Source: Planococcus chinensis (GTDB taxonomy: Bacteria > Bacillota > Bacilli > Bacillales_A > Planococcaceae). From it: DNA of 64,000 bases. A program made the translations under genes and the position numbers. The stretch is taken from positions 1-64,000 of the forward strand of contig NZ_JABWTK010000011.1 in NCBI RefSeq assembly GCF_020071995.1. Direction: 5' to 3'. The notes beneath the pieces were generated by a model, which was not told where the DNA came from, did not search any database, and saw nothing but the letters and a program-made list of their open reading frames with translations. Shown here one piece after another: positions 40,817 to 48,365 of the stretch (position 1 is the first letter of the stretch; the number at the start of each line of letters is the position of its first letter).

Positions 40817-42034
40817 TTATTCAATAAGCAAAAAATCATGGTCAAAAATGAATGCATAACTGATATCCACAAACAAAAAGTACTTGTCGGATAACGGAAA
40901 GCTGAACGTCCGGATCATTTCAGCTGTTTCGATATCGGCATAAGGATCGGAAAGAATGCCTTTATGCCATGTCCGCATATGCAGGATGTTTTCCAGGAAA
41001 TAAGGGCGGAATGCCCAGTGCGAACCTTTTTGATCCGTTTCCATCGTCCAGCTGCCATCCTGTTTCCTGAAGTTTGAAGATATTTGCTGGCCATCGCTGT
41101 TGCAGACATAGATGCGGAAACTTTCTTCATCGAACGCTTCAGTTACGGAAGCAATAAATGCATCGGCTGTTTCCGGACCTTGCCATTTCGCCGACATTTT
41201 TTTCATCTTATCTTCGCAGGCTAAAGCAAAAGCCAAGCGTTCTTTAACCAGTGATTTTTCCCTTTGGATAAAACCGAGCACTTTTTCGCCGACATTGATC
41301 AAGAGGGAGTCATCAGGCAAAGGCGTAAAAGAAGGCTTTGCTAAATGGAAGCCCTGGTAATAATGTCCGCCGTTTTTCCAGGCGAAGTACAGCTGATGAT
41401 CGTCTTCTATATTCTCGTAAGAAAGCTTCGCGCCAATTCGGCGAGCAAGCAGCGATAAGGAATAAAGAATGTCCTGAAAAACATCAGGGCTGCTCTGGCG
41501 AATAATGCCTGTATCGATTTTCAGAATATGCGGTTTGAGTTGGCGTATCCGATCGATGTTCGAGCTCTTGGCCCCGACATGATCGACGGCAATCTGGATG
41601 CCGTAGGTTTTATAATAAAGCAGCAAATGATTCAGCACATCGAATCGTTCGTCGAAATCATGTTCGGTGATTTCCAGCACCAATCGGTTCATGGCGAATC
41701 CTTGTTTTTCAAATTCCAGCAAAGTATGCAAAAAATCTTCGCCGCCGTTGATTAACAGTTGTTTGGCATTTCGGTTGATAAACAAAGATCCGGCAGCGCC
41801 TGATTGAATCATTTCGGTGATGGCCAGCTGCAGAAGATGGTGGTCAACTTCAACTTTGTATTCATCAGGCACATCGGCATCGTGGAAAAAGTCTGCCAGG
41901 CTGACCCATTCGCTGCCGGATTGGTAACGGCCGAAAATTTCATAGCCGATAATGGTATGCTTCACTGCACTAACAATCGGTTGAAAGGCAGGTTTTACCT
42001 GGTCAAGGTTTTCAAGAATGTCTAAAGGATCCAA
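40817..42034 (-). CDS. ykuI: EAL domain protein YkuI
   Basis: 405 aa from TTG 42034, 8 bases after AAGGAGG. N-terminal EAL domain (DPLDILENLDQVKPAFQPI, GYEIFGRYQ, LEITEHDFDE, VDHVGAKSSNIDRIRQLKP, YENIEDD) and a PAS-like C-terminal domain (about 260-405), the architecture of B. subtilis YkuI, which binds cyclic di-GMP but whose phosphodiesterase activity is uncertain. The EAL motif itself reads EIF. It lies 35 bases behind an RsbR-like gene, which suggests a joint stress/second-messenger role. Confidence 0.92.
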   Translation of the reverse strand: MDPLDILENLDQVKPAFQPIVSAVKHTIIGYEIFGRYQSGSEWVSLADFFHDADVPDEYKVEVDHHLLQLAITEMIQSGAAGSLFINRNAKQLLINGGEDFLHTLLEFEKQGFAMNRLVLEITEHDFDERFDVLNHLLLYYKTYGIQIAVDHVGAKSSNIDRIRQLKPHILKIDTGIIRQSSPDVFQDILYSLSLLARRIGAKLSYENIEDDHQLYFAWKNGGHYYQGFHLAKPSFTPLPDDSLLINVGEKVLGFIQREKSLVKERLAFALACEDKMKKMSAKWQGPETADAFIASVTEAFDEESFRIYVCNSDGQQISSNFRKQDGSWTMETDQKGSHWAFRPYFLENILHMRTWHKGILSDPYADIETAEMIRTFSFPLSDKYFLFVDISYAFIFDHDFLLIE

Positions 42035-42069
42035 AAGTCCGCCTCCTTACGGGAGCTTTATGCTAAAGC

Positions 42070-42894
42070 TTATGCAATTAAATGCTCTTTCAGCGCTTGT
42101 TGAAGAGTGCCAAGCGTTTGCGTTTTTTGATCGAATGTTAAATCCAGATGGATCATTTTTCTGACAACTTCTGCTCTTAATCCCGTAATGACTGATTTGC
42201 AGCCCATCATAGCCGTGCCGTCGATAATTTTCATTAAGTGATGAATAACTTCAACTTCCATATCTGCGATGCCTGATAAATCGATGATCAATGTTTGGAT
42301 GCGGGATCTGCCGATTTCCGTCAACACTTTTTCTTCCAGGATGTTCGTCCGGAACGAGTCGACTGCACCGATCAAAGGCAGGATGCAAACGGAAGCATTG
42401 ATTGGAATGATCGGAACGGACAAGTTTTCAACCAGCTGACGGTGAGCCAGAATCAACGAATCTTTATAGGTGGAATAACTGATGAAAAACGTATTCAAGA
42501 ATTTGTCCACACCGTTGTTTACAACTTCTTCTAGTTTGAAAAAGTCAGGAGCCAATTGGTCTTTGAATAATTGATTGTACTTATTGATAAAAGTCCAAAG
42601 CGTACGGCGGATGGCCTGCACCCATTCCAACTTGAAAGCCAAATCAATAGAGTGGGTTGCCCAGGCAATCCCTTCTTGCTTGGCAAACAGATTCAATTCC
42701 TCTTCTTTGCCATCTATGATATAACCGACTACTTTATGCGCATTGGAAACCAAGTCAATATTCCCCACAGTTAAAATTTCGTCGATTTTCTCTTTTACGT
42801 TAACGGCCTCAGACAATAATTTCTCTTCAAAGGCTTGTTTGTTTTCTGAAAGAAATGATTTTAATTCCTCGGAATTCTGCAGGGCTTGTGCCAT
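42070..42894 (-). CDS. RsbR family stressosome protein (RsbR_N + STAS)
   Basis: 274 aa. N-terminal ~150 helical residues match the non-heme globin domain of RsbR; the C-terminal STAS domain (SVCILPLIGAVDSFR, TLIIDLSGIADMEVEVIHHLMKII, CKSVITGLRAEVVRKMI) carries the Ser/Thr region phosphorylated by RsbT-type kinases. It probably joins a stressosome that gates sigma-B. AAAAAGGAGC precedes the ATG, and ykuI follows in the same operon. Confidence 0.9.
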   Translation of the reverse strand: MAQALQNSEELKSFLSENKQAFEEKLLSEAVNVKEKIDEILTVGNIDLVSNAHKVVGYIIDGKEEELNLFAKQEGIAWATHSIDLAFKLEWVQAIRRTLWTFINKYNQLFKDQLAPDFFKLEEVVNNGVDKFLNTFFISYSTYKDSLILAHRQLVENLSVPIIPINASVCILPLIGAVDSFRTNILEEKVLTEIGRSRIQTLIIDLSGIADMEVEVIHHLMKIIDGTAMMGCKSVITGLRAEVVRKMIHLDLTFDQKTQTLGTLQQALKEHLIA

Positions 42895-43106
42895 TTTTCT
42901 TGCTCCTTTTTATGTAATATTTGAATAATGTATTTCTTAATTAAATCATATAACCGCGTAAAATAGAAATTAAGTATTCACTTAGCTTATTTTTAACTAA
43001 ATCAGCAGTCAAGAAGGAGAGATGCCCAGAAGTTTTCCCATTCCACTCCTCTGTTAAACCTTTAGCTTCCTATTTAATATTCATTAGTTAGCAGAAACTA
43101 GAAGAT

Positions 43107-43135
43107 ATTGACTATTCCGAATATTAAATTTATAC
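43107..43135 (+). promoter_or_regulatory. SigA promoter of the alpha-glucoside operon
   Basis: TTGACT (43107-43112), 17-base spacer, TATACT (43130-43135). The leader to the binding-protein ATG is about 200 bases and holds only a small hairpin (GGCT...AGCC, 43214-43231). This accounts for the gap 42895-43341; no other feature is seen there. Confidence 0.7.
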
Positions 43136-43341
43136 TAAATCTTAAGACGTGCTTAATGAAAGATAGCAAATTTTACATAGATGAGCAAAATTCTTTCACC
43201 AAAGAAAAAACTCGGCTGCAAAAAGGAAGCCGGATTTGCACATAAAGAAATTTTCACTTCGCTTGATTCTGGCAGTAGCAAAGCAGGTTTCCTGTTTTGT
43301 TCACTATAGCAATTCAAACTTTTAAAAAAGGGGGAATTTGC

Positions 43342-44598
43342 ATGAGGAACCAAAAAAACGTGTGGAAAGTTCTGTTATTGGCATTCATCGTATTCATTTT
43401 GGCAGCTTGCGGCGGTGATGGAGGAAGCGAAGAAAGCGGCGGAGAATCTGGCGGCTCCGGAGACTCAGGAAGCCAAAAAATCACGGTTTTCAACCGAAAA
43501 GTGGAAATCTCTGACCAGCTGGCTGCAATGGCCAAAGAATACACGGAAGAAACGGGAGTTGAAGTGGAAGTGTTGGGGACGACAGGCGACGATTATCTGC
43601 AGCAATTGCAGATCCGCTTGAACAGCAACCAAGGGCCTTCCATCTTTACACTTCAAAACGAAACAGAAGCGGAGCAATTAAAGTCCTATGCCTATGATTT
43701 AAGCAATGAAGAATATGTAAAGCACATTGCACCCGATATGGAACTGAAAGTGGATGACAAAATAGTCGGCGTGCCTTATGGCGTCGAAGGATTTGGAATC
43801 GTCTACAACAAAGATCTGGTACAACCGGAAGATATAACGGATTATGCATCGTTTGTCAGCGCGCTTGAGAAATTCAAAGGAGAAGGCATCAACGGCTTCG
43901 GGTTGGCACAGGACGCCTATTTCCTGATTGGCCATCCAAGCAACTATCCATTTGCCTTGCAAGAAGACCATTTTGACTTTATTGACCGCTTGAATGCGGG
44001 AGAAGTGACGATGGCAGAAACGCCGGAATTCCAGGAATTCGGCAAGTTTATGGAAGCGATCAAAGCGAATACACCGAATCCCCTCAGCATCACCTATGAC
44101 CAGGAAGTCGGTGACTTTGCTTCAGGGAAAACAGCTATGATCCATCAAGGAAACTGGGCATTTGGCATGCTTTCCGAATTCGAATTTGATTTTGAAGTCG
44201 GTATGATGCCGTTTCCGCTGATGGGCAATGACAAATTGGCGGTTGGCGTCGGCAATAACTGGGTGATCAACAGCAAAAAAGAAGAAGGCGAGATCAAAGC
44301 CGCGAACGACTTCCTAAACTGGATGTCTACGAGCGAGACGGGGCACCGCTATATTGTGGAAGAGTTCGGCTTTGTGCCGGCTTTGACCAATATCGATGCA
44401 GGCGAATTGGACCCATTGTCACAAGCGGTTCTTGATGCCAGCAACAGCGGCGAAACCATTCCATGGGCCATCAATTACTATCCGGCGAATATTGTGCCGA
44501 ATGATTTGACTCCACTGGCGCAGCAATTCTTCTCAGAAGACATGACGGGTGAAGAATTCATTGCGGGTATGGACGAAGCATGGAAAGGCGCCCAGTAA
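43342..44598 (+). CDS. Carbohydrate ABC transporter substrate-binding lipoprotein (CUT1)
   Basis: 418 aa from ATG 43342 after AAGGGGG. Lipobox LAAC (Cys about 22), a Gly/Ser/Glu linker, then a family 1 solute-binding fold (ITVFNRKVEISDQLAAMAKEY, GVPYGVEGFGIVYNKDLV, FASGKTAMIHQGNWAFGML, AANDFLNWMSTSETG). With the GH65 phosphorylase and beta-phosphoglucomutase behind it, the ligand is probably an alpha-linked glucose disaccharide such as maltose, kojibiose or nigerose. Confidence 0.93.
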   Translation: MRNQKNVWKVLLLAFIVFILAACGGDGGSEESGGESGGSGDSGSQKITVFNRKVEISDQLAAMAKEYTEETGVEVEVLGTTGDDYLQQLQIRLNSNQGPSIFTLQNETEAEQLKSYAYDLSNEEYVKHIAPDMELKVDDKIVGVPYGVEGFGIVYNKDLVQPEDITDYASFVSALEKFKGEGINGFGLAQDAYFLIGHPSNYPFALQEDHFDFIDRLNAGEVTMAETPEFQEFGKFMEAIKANTPNPLSITYDQEVGDFASGKTAMIHQGNWAFGMLSEFEFDFEVGMMPFPLMGNDKLAVGVGNNWVINSKKEEGEIKAANDFLNWMSTSETGHRYIVEEFGFVPALTNIDAGELDPLSQAVLDASNSGETIPWAINYYPANIVPNDLTPLAQQFFSEDMTGEEFIAGMDEAWKGAQ

Positions 44599-44616
44599 AT
44601 CAAATAGAAGTGAATC

Positions 44617-44640
44617 TGGACACGCCTCTTGGCGTGTCCA
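44617..44640 (+). terminator. Hairpin after the binding-protein gene
   Basis: TGGACACGCC-TCTT-GGCGTGTCCA, perfect 10-bp stem, no T run. It probably limits read-through or stabilises the 3' end of the abundant binding-protein mRNA. A near copy lies at 45090. Confidence 0.6.
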
Positions 44641-44684
44641 GACTGTATACAAAGTGTAAATGAAATGAATAGCAATGCAGAAAA

Positions 44685-44804
44685 CCAACCGGACCGGACA
44701 CTTCGCTTTCCGTGGGCTCAGCTTCAGCCTCCTCGCCGCTTCGCACCTGCGGGGTCTTCAGCTTTCGCTGGTCCCACAGGAGTCTCCGTGGCCGGACCGG
44801 TTGG
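44685..44804 (+). repeat. GC-rich interspersed repeat, copy A
   Basis: 120 bp bounded by near-perfect 13-bp inverted ends (CCAACCGGACCGG / CCGGACCGGTTGG). Inner landmarks are CGCTTTCCGTGGGCTC, CAGCCTCCTCG, CCTGCGGGGTCTTCAGC and CCCACAGGAGTC. No coding frame of interest. Such GC-rich repeats are, from memory, frequent in Bacillales genomes; I cannot name the family with certainty. Confidence 0.65.
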
Positions 44805-44919
44805 GGCGTCTCTCTTTGATTCGATCGTGAATGTGAATCGGATTGTAGCCTAAATAGATATTCCAAAGAGGAAAAGCGACACCTTTGGATAGCCTTCACT
44901 TTGAGGATACGAAGTGAAA

Positions 44920-45014
44920 GCCGGCGACTCCTGCGGGATAGCGAAGTGCCGAAATCCACTCGGGACGCCAGTTCCGAGTTAGTTCGGCGCGAGCCCGCGG
45001 AACTCGTCCGGCTG
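44920..45014 (-). repeat. GC-rich interspersed repeat, copy B (inverted)
   Basis: Read on the minus strand it repeats the layout of copy A (TTCCGCGGGCTC near the start, then CACTTCGCTATCCCGCAGGAGTC near the end). The two copies lie head to head about 115 bp apart. Together with copy A and the flanking hairpins it fills the 560-base gap between binding protein and permease. Confidence 0.55.
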
Positions 45015-45089
45015 AAACGGAGGATCCGGGACGCCCTGTTGTCCGTTCATTCATTTCTCATACGTAAAAATTCTTTTGTCTACAAGGTC

Positions 45090-45112
45090 GGACACACCTT
45101 TTGGCGTGTCCA
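45090..45112 (+). repeat. Second copy of the intercistronic hairpin
   Basis: GGACACACC-TTTT-GGCGTGTCC, close to the hairpin at 44617-44640, so the repeat pair is bracketed by two similar stem-loops. Confidence 0.6.
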
Positions 45113-45159
45113 CTATTCCTTAAACGAGTCTTGATCATTCGCCGAAAGAAGGGGTGGGC

Positions 45160-46035
45160 GTGCCAAATCGAAATAAACTTAAATGGTTTCTCTTATTTAC
45201 ACTTCCATTGATTTTCATCTTTACGATTGTTGTCATCATTCCGTTTCTTGTGGGCATTTACTATTCGTTTTTTGAATGGGACGGTATTGGAGCGAATCCG
45301 AAAGTATATGTCGGCCTGGATAATTTTGTGGAATTATGGGGAGACACTCAGTTTCTCCGGTCAATGTGGCTGACGACTTTGTTCACTGTCCTATCCGTCA
45401 TTACAATCAATGTGATTGGATTGGCTTTTGCTTTGTTGGTTACTTCCAGAATCCAAACAGCGAATGCTGCACGTACTTTGTTATTCATGCCGTATTTGAT
45501 TGGTGGATTGATTTTAGGCTATATTTGGCAATTTGTCTTTGTGGATGTGTTTTCTTTTCTTGGAGAAGTGACGGGGCTGGACCAGGTATTTTTTAACTGG
45601 CTGGTGGATCCGCAATTCGCTTTATACGGCCTGGTGTTTGTCTTTACGTGGCAAATGGCCGGTTATATCATGATCATTTACATTGCGGGCATCCAGGCGA
45701 TTCCAAATGATGTGGTGGAAGCGGCAAAGATTGACGGCGCCAGCACATGGCAGCGTTTTACCCGAATTACGTTTCCGCTTCTTATGCCGGCTTTAACAAT
45801 CAGCCTGTTCCTGACGCTTTCGTCCGCCTTTAAAATCTACGACGTCAATTTGTCGCTGACGGGCGGAGGGCCTGCAAATGCCACGGAACTCTTTGCCATG
45901 AATATTTACCAGGAAATTTTCGGCAGCAGCAATTACGGCTTTGGGCAGGCAAAGGCCATTGTCTTTTTCTTGATTGTCGCTGCAATTACATTGACTCAAG
46001 TGTACATGACGAAAAAGCGGGAGGTCGAAATGTGA
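45160..46035 (+). CDS. Sugar ABC transporter permease (CUT1, MalF-like)
   Basis: 291 aa from GTG 45160, 5-6 bases after AGAAGGGG (GTG 45154 overlaps that site). Six membrane helices; the EAA loop EAAKIDGASTWQRFTRITFPLL contacts the ATPase. It forms the channel with the next gene product. No ATPase gene is present in the operon, as in many Firmicute CUT1 systems that share an MsmX-type ATPase. Confidence 0.92.
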   Translation: MPNRNKLKWFLLFTLPLIFIFTIVVIIPFLVGIYYSFFEWDGIGANPKVYVGLDNFVELWGDTQFLRSMWLTTLFTVLSVITINVIGLAFALLVTSRIQTANAARTLLFMPYLIGGLILGYIWQFVFVDVFSFLGEVTGLDQVFFNWLVDPQFALYGLVFVFTWQMAGYIMIIYIAGIQAIPNDVVEAAKIDGASTWQRFTRITFPLLMPALTISLFLTLSSAFKIYDVNLSLTGGGPANATELFAMNIYQEIFGSSNYGFGQAKAIVFFLIVAAITLTQVYMTKKREVEM

Positions 46036-46871
46036 TGAGAAAAACTTCAGGCATTTTAAAATCCGTGCTGCTCATTTTGCTCGCACTTTTCTTCCTGTCG
46101 CCAATTTACATCATTTTCGTCAATTCATTTAAAGACCGGCAGGAACTTTATGACAACGCCTTGGCGCTGCCGGATAACTTCAGTTTTCAATACTATCTGG
46201 AAGCGATGGAAAAGATGAATTTCCTCAGCGCACTTGGCAATTCACTGTATATCACGATTGTATCGGTCATACTGATTGTCATTTTGTCTTCTATGACCGC
46301 TTGGATGCTGGTGCGGACAGACAGTAAATGGAGCACCGTCATTTTCATGACATTCATCGCAACGATGCTGATTCCTTTCCAGACCTTGATGATGCCGCTG
46401 ATGCAGTTTATGAGTGCAATCACTGAGAATTTGAATATCCCGATGTACAACACCCGTGGAGGCTTGATTTTCATGAACATCGGATTCCATGCCAGCCTCT
46501 CGGTATTTTTGTACCATGGCTTCATCAAGTCCATCCCGATTACGTTGGAGGAAGCGGCGACGATAGATGGAGCTTCGAAGTTCGGCGTCTTCTGGCGAAT
46601 CATTTTCCCGATGCTGAAACCCATTACGGCCACCGTGATGATCCTGAATGTCATCAGTATATGGAATGACTTTTTGCTGCCATCTTTAACACTGATTGAT
46701 ACAGCTCTCAGAACCATTCCGTTGTCGACGTTCTTTTTCTTTGGGGAGTTCACCATTCAATGGAATTTGGCCATGGCAGGATTAACGCTTACCATCATCC
46801 CCGTCATCATTTTTTATGCGATGGCCCAAAAACACATCATCAAAGGGATAGGAGAAGGCGCAGTGAAATAA
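46035..46871 (+). CDS. Sugar ABC transporter permease (CUT1, MalG-like)
   Basis: 278 aa from ATG 46035, overlapping the previous stop (TGATG). Six membrane helices with EEAATIDGASKFGVFWRIIFPML as the EAA loop and the GEGAVK-type C-terminal end usual in MalG-like permeases. Second channel subunit of the alpha-glucoside importer. Confidence 0.92.
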   Translation: MRKTSGILKSVLLILLALFFLSPIYIIFVNSFKDRQELYDNALALPDNFSFQYYLEAMEKMNFLSALGNSLYITIVSVILIVILSSMTAWMLVRTDSKWSTVIFMTFIATMLIPFQTLMMPLMQFMSAITENLNIPMYNTRGGLIFMNIGFHASLSVFLYHGFIKSIPITLEEAATIDGASKFGVFWRIIFPMLKPITATVMILNVISIWNDFLLPSLTLIDTALRTIPLSTFFFFGEFTIQWNLAMAGLTLTIIPVIIFYAMAQKHIIKGIGEGAVK

Positions 46872-46890
46872 AGAAAAGTGGTGATGAACG

Positions 46891-47583
46891 ATGCGCGAAA
46901 TGCCGGGAATAGCGGGTGCTTTATACGTTTATGCAGAATGGCTCATGCGATTTTCTGCTGCGAATATCTTATGGTTTATCGTAAACCTTCCATTATTATT
47001 TGTACTGTTCAGTGTCTACGTCAATGGATTCGCCGAAGGGTTTGTATGGTACTTGCTGCCGCTTGCCGGATTGTTTCCAGCGGTACTGGTGCCCAGTACA
47101 ATCGCATTATTTGCCACGGTGCGTGAGTGGGTTATCCAAAAAGACCAGCCTTCCATTACGAAAGCCTATTTGTCCCATGCAAAAGCGAATTATCTGAACA
47201 GCTTTTTCTCCGGCATTTATATAATGGGGCTCTGGCTCGTCTGGTTAATGGATTTCTATTTTTTAAAGGCAGAGCACGAGCTTTTCGGCCTGCTTTTTGC
47301 ATTCATTGGATTGTTCCTTTTTGTTTATACGCTGAACTTTTTTTCGCTGAGCGTGCATTATGACATGAAACAGCGGGCATTGATGAAAAATGCTTTTTAT
47401 CTCACCATTGGGAATCCGCTATTGAGTCTGTTTATTCTTGCGAGTAATCTGGCAATATTTTATGTCAGTGCTGCAAAGCTCTTATTTTTGCTGCCGCTTT
47501 TCGCCATATCGATCAGCGCATATCTTTCTTTTCTTGCCTTTTACCGGGTTGCTTTAAAAATGCAGAGAAAAATCGCGGCTTAA
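46891..47583 (+). CDS. DUF624 (YesL-like) membrane protein
   Basis: 230 aa, about 5-6 membrane helices, opening with a short cytoplasmic head and VYAEWLMRFSAANILWFIVNLPLL. DUF624 proteins are regularly encoded with CUT1 sugar transporters in Bacillales (YesL, YteU type); their role is unknown. It lies 19 bases behind the permease, with only a weak GTGGTGA site. Confidence 0.82.
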   Translation: MREMPGIAGALYVYAEWLMRFSAANILWFIVNLPLLFVLFSVYVNGFAEGFVWYLLPLAGLFPAVLVPSTIALFATVREWVIQKDQPSITKAYLSHAKANYLNSFFSGIYIMGLWLVWLMDFYFLKAEHELFGLLFAFIGLFLFVYTLNFFSLSVHYDMKQRALMKNAFYLTIGNPLLSLFILASNLAIFYVSAAKLLFLLPLFAISISAYLSFLAFYRVALKMQRKIAA

Positions 47584-47622
47584 TGAGGAAGAAAAAGCAG
47601 CGACAAAGAGGAGGCGAGGGCT

Positions 47623-48315
47623 ATCAGCATATATCCGAAAGCCATCATTTATGATTTAGACGGCGTAATTACAGATACTGCAGAATTTCATTTTTTGGCC
47701 TGGCAGAAAATTGCCCAACAACTCGGTATACCGATTGACCGGGAATTCAACGAGCAGTTGAAAGGAATCGGGCGGATGGATTCTTTGGAACTGATTCTAC
47801 AACAGGATCCCGCTTTAGCTCAGCTATCTGATCAAGAAAAAGAAATCATGGCAAACCGGAAAAATGAGCAGTACCTGGAATTGGTCGAAACCATTGATTC
47901 GTCCAATATCCTGCCGGGCATCGAAGAATTGTTGGCGGCCAACAAAGAACAGGGACTTAAAATTGCCTTGGGTTCCGCAAGCAAAAATGCGCATTATGTA
48001 TTGGACCGGCTCGGGTTGACCCATTATTTTGATTACATTGTCGATGCGTCGCAAGTAAGTAAGGGCAAACCCGATCCCGAAACGTTTACAGTCGCTGCAG
48101 ATGCTCTCGGGATTGAATATCCGGCGTGCATCGGCATAGAAGATTCCGCTGCAGGAGTTGCAGCCATCAACGCTGCACATATGTTTTCGGTCGGAGTCGG
48201 GGACGCAGCACAGCTTTCCGATGCTGACTATTTAGTAGAAGCTACTTCACAATTGGATTTTAAAGAAATTGTCGAGCGTTATCGCCGGAAAATGGCGTTG
48301 AAGGAACCGGATTAA
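47623..48315 (+). CDS. pgmB: Beta-phosphoglucomutase (HAD superfamily)
   Basis: 230 aa if translation starts at ATC 47623. The frame is closed by TGA at 47584 and has no ATG, GTG or TTG before TTG 47695, which would remove the catalytic YDLDGVITDTAEFHFLAW. ATC 47623 lies 8 bases after a perfect AGGAGG, so either ATC is used or an ATG has changed to ATC. D11 (nucleophile) and D13 (acid/base), GSASKNA, KGKPDPETF and IEDSAAGVAAI are intact. The enzyme converts beta-glucose 1-phosphate, product of the GH65 enzyme next door, to glucose 6-phosphate. Confidence 0.88.
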   Translation: MSIYPKAIIYDLDGVITDTAEFHFLAWQKIAQQLGIPIDREFNEQLKGIGRMDSLELILQQDPALAQLSDQEKEIMANRKNEQYLELVETIDSSNILPGIEELLAANKEQGLKIALGSASKNAHYVLDRLGLTHYFDYIVDASQVSKGKPDPETFTVAADALGIEYPACIGIEDSAAGVAAINAAHMFSVGVGDAAQLSDADYLVEATSQLDFKEIVERYRRKMALKEPD

Positions 48316-48365
48316 TAGATGTTATAGTCTTTACAATCAAAGGGAACGGCTGAGGAGTGAAACCG

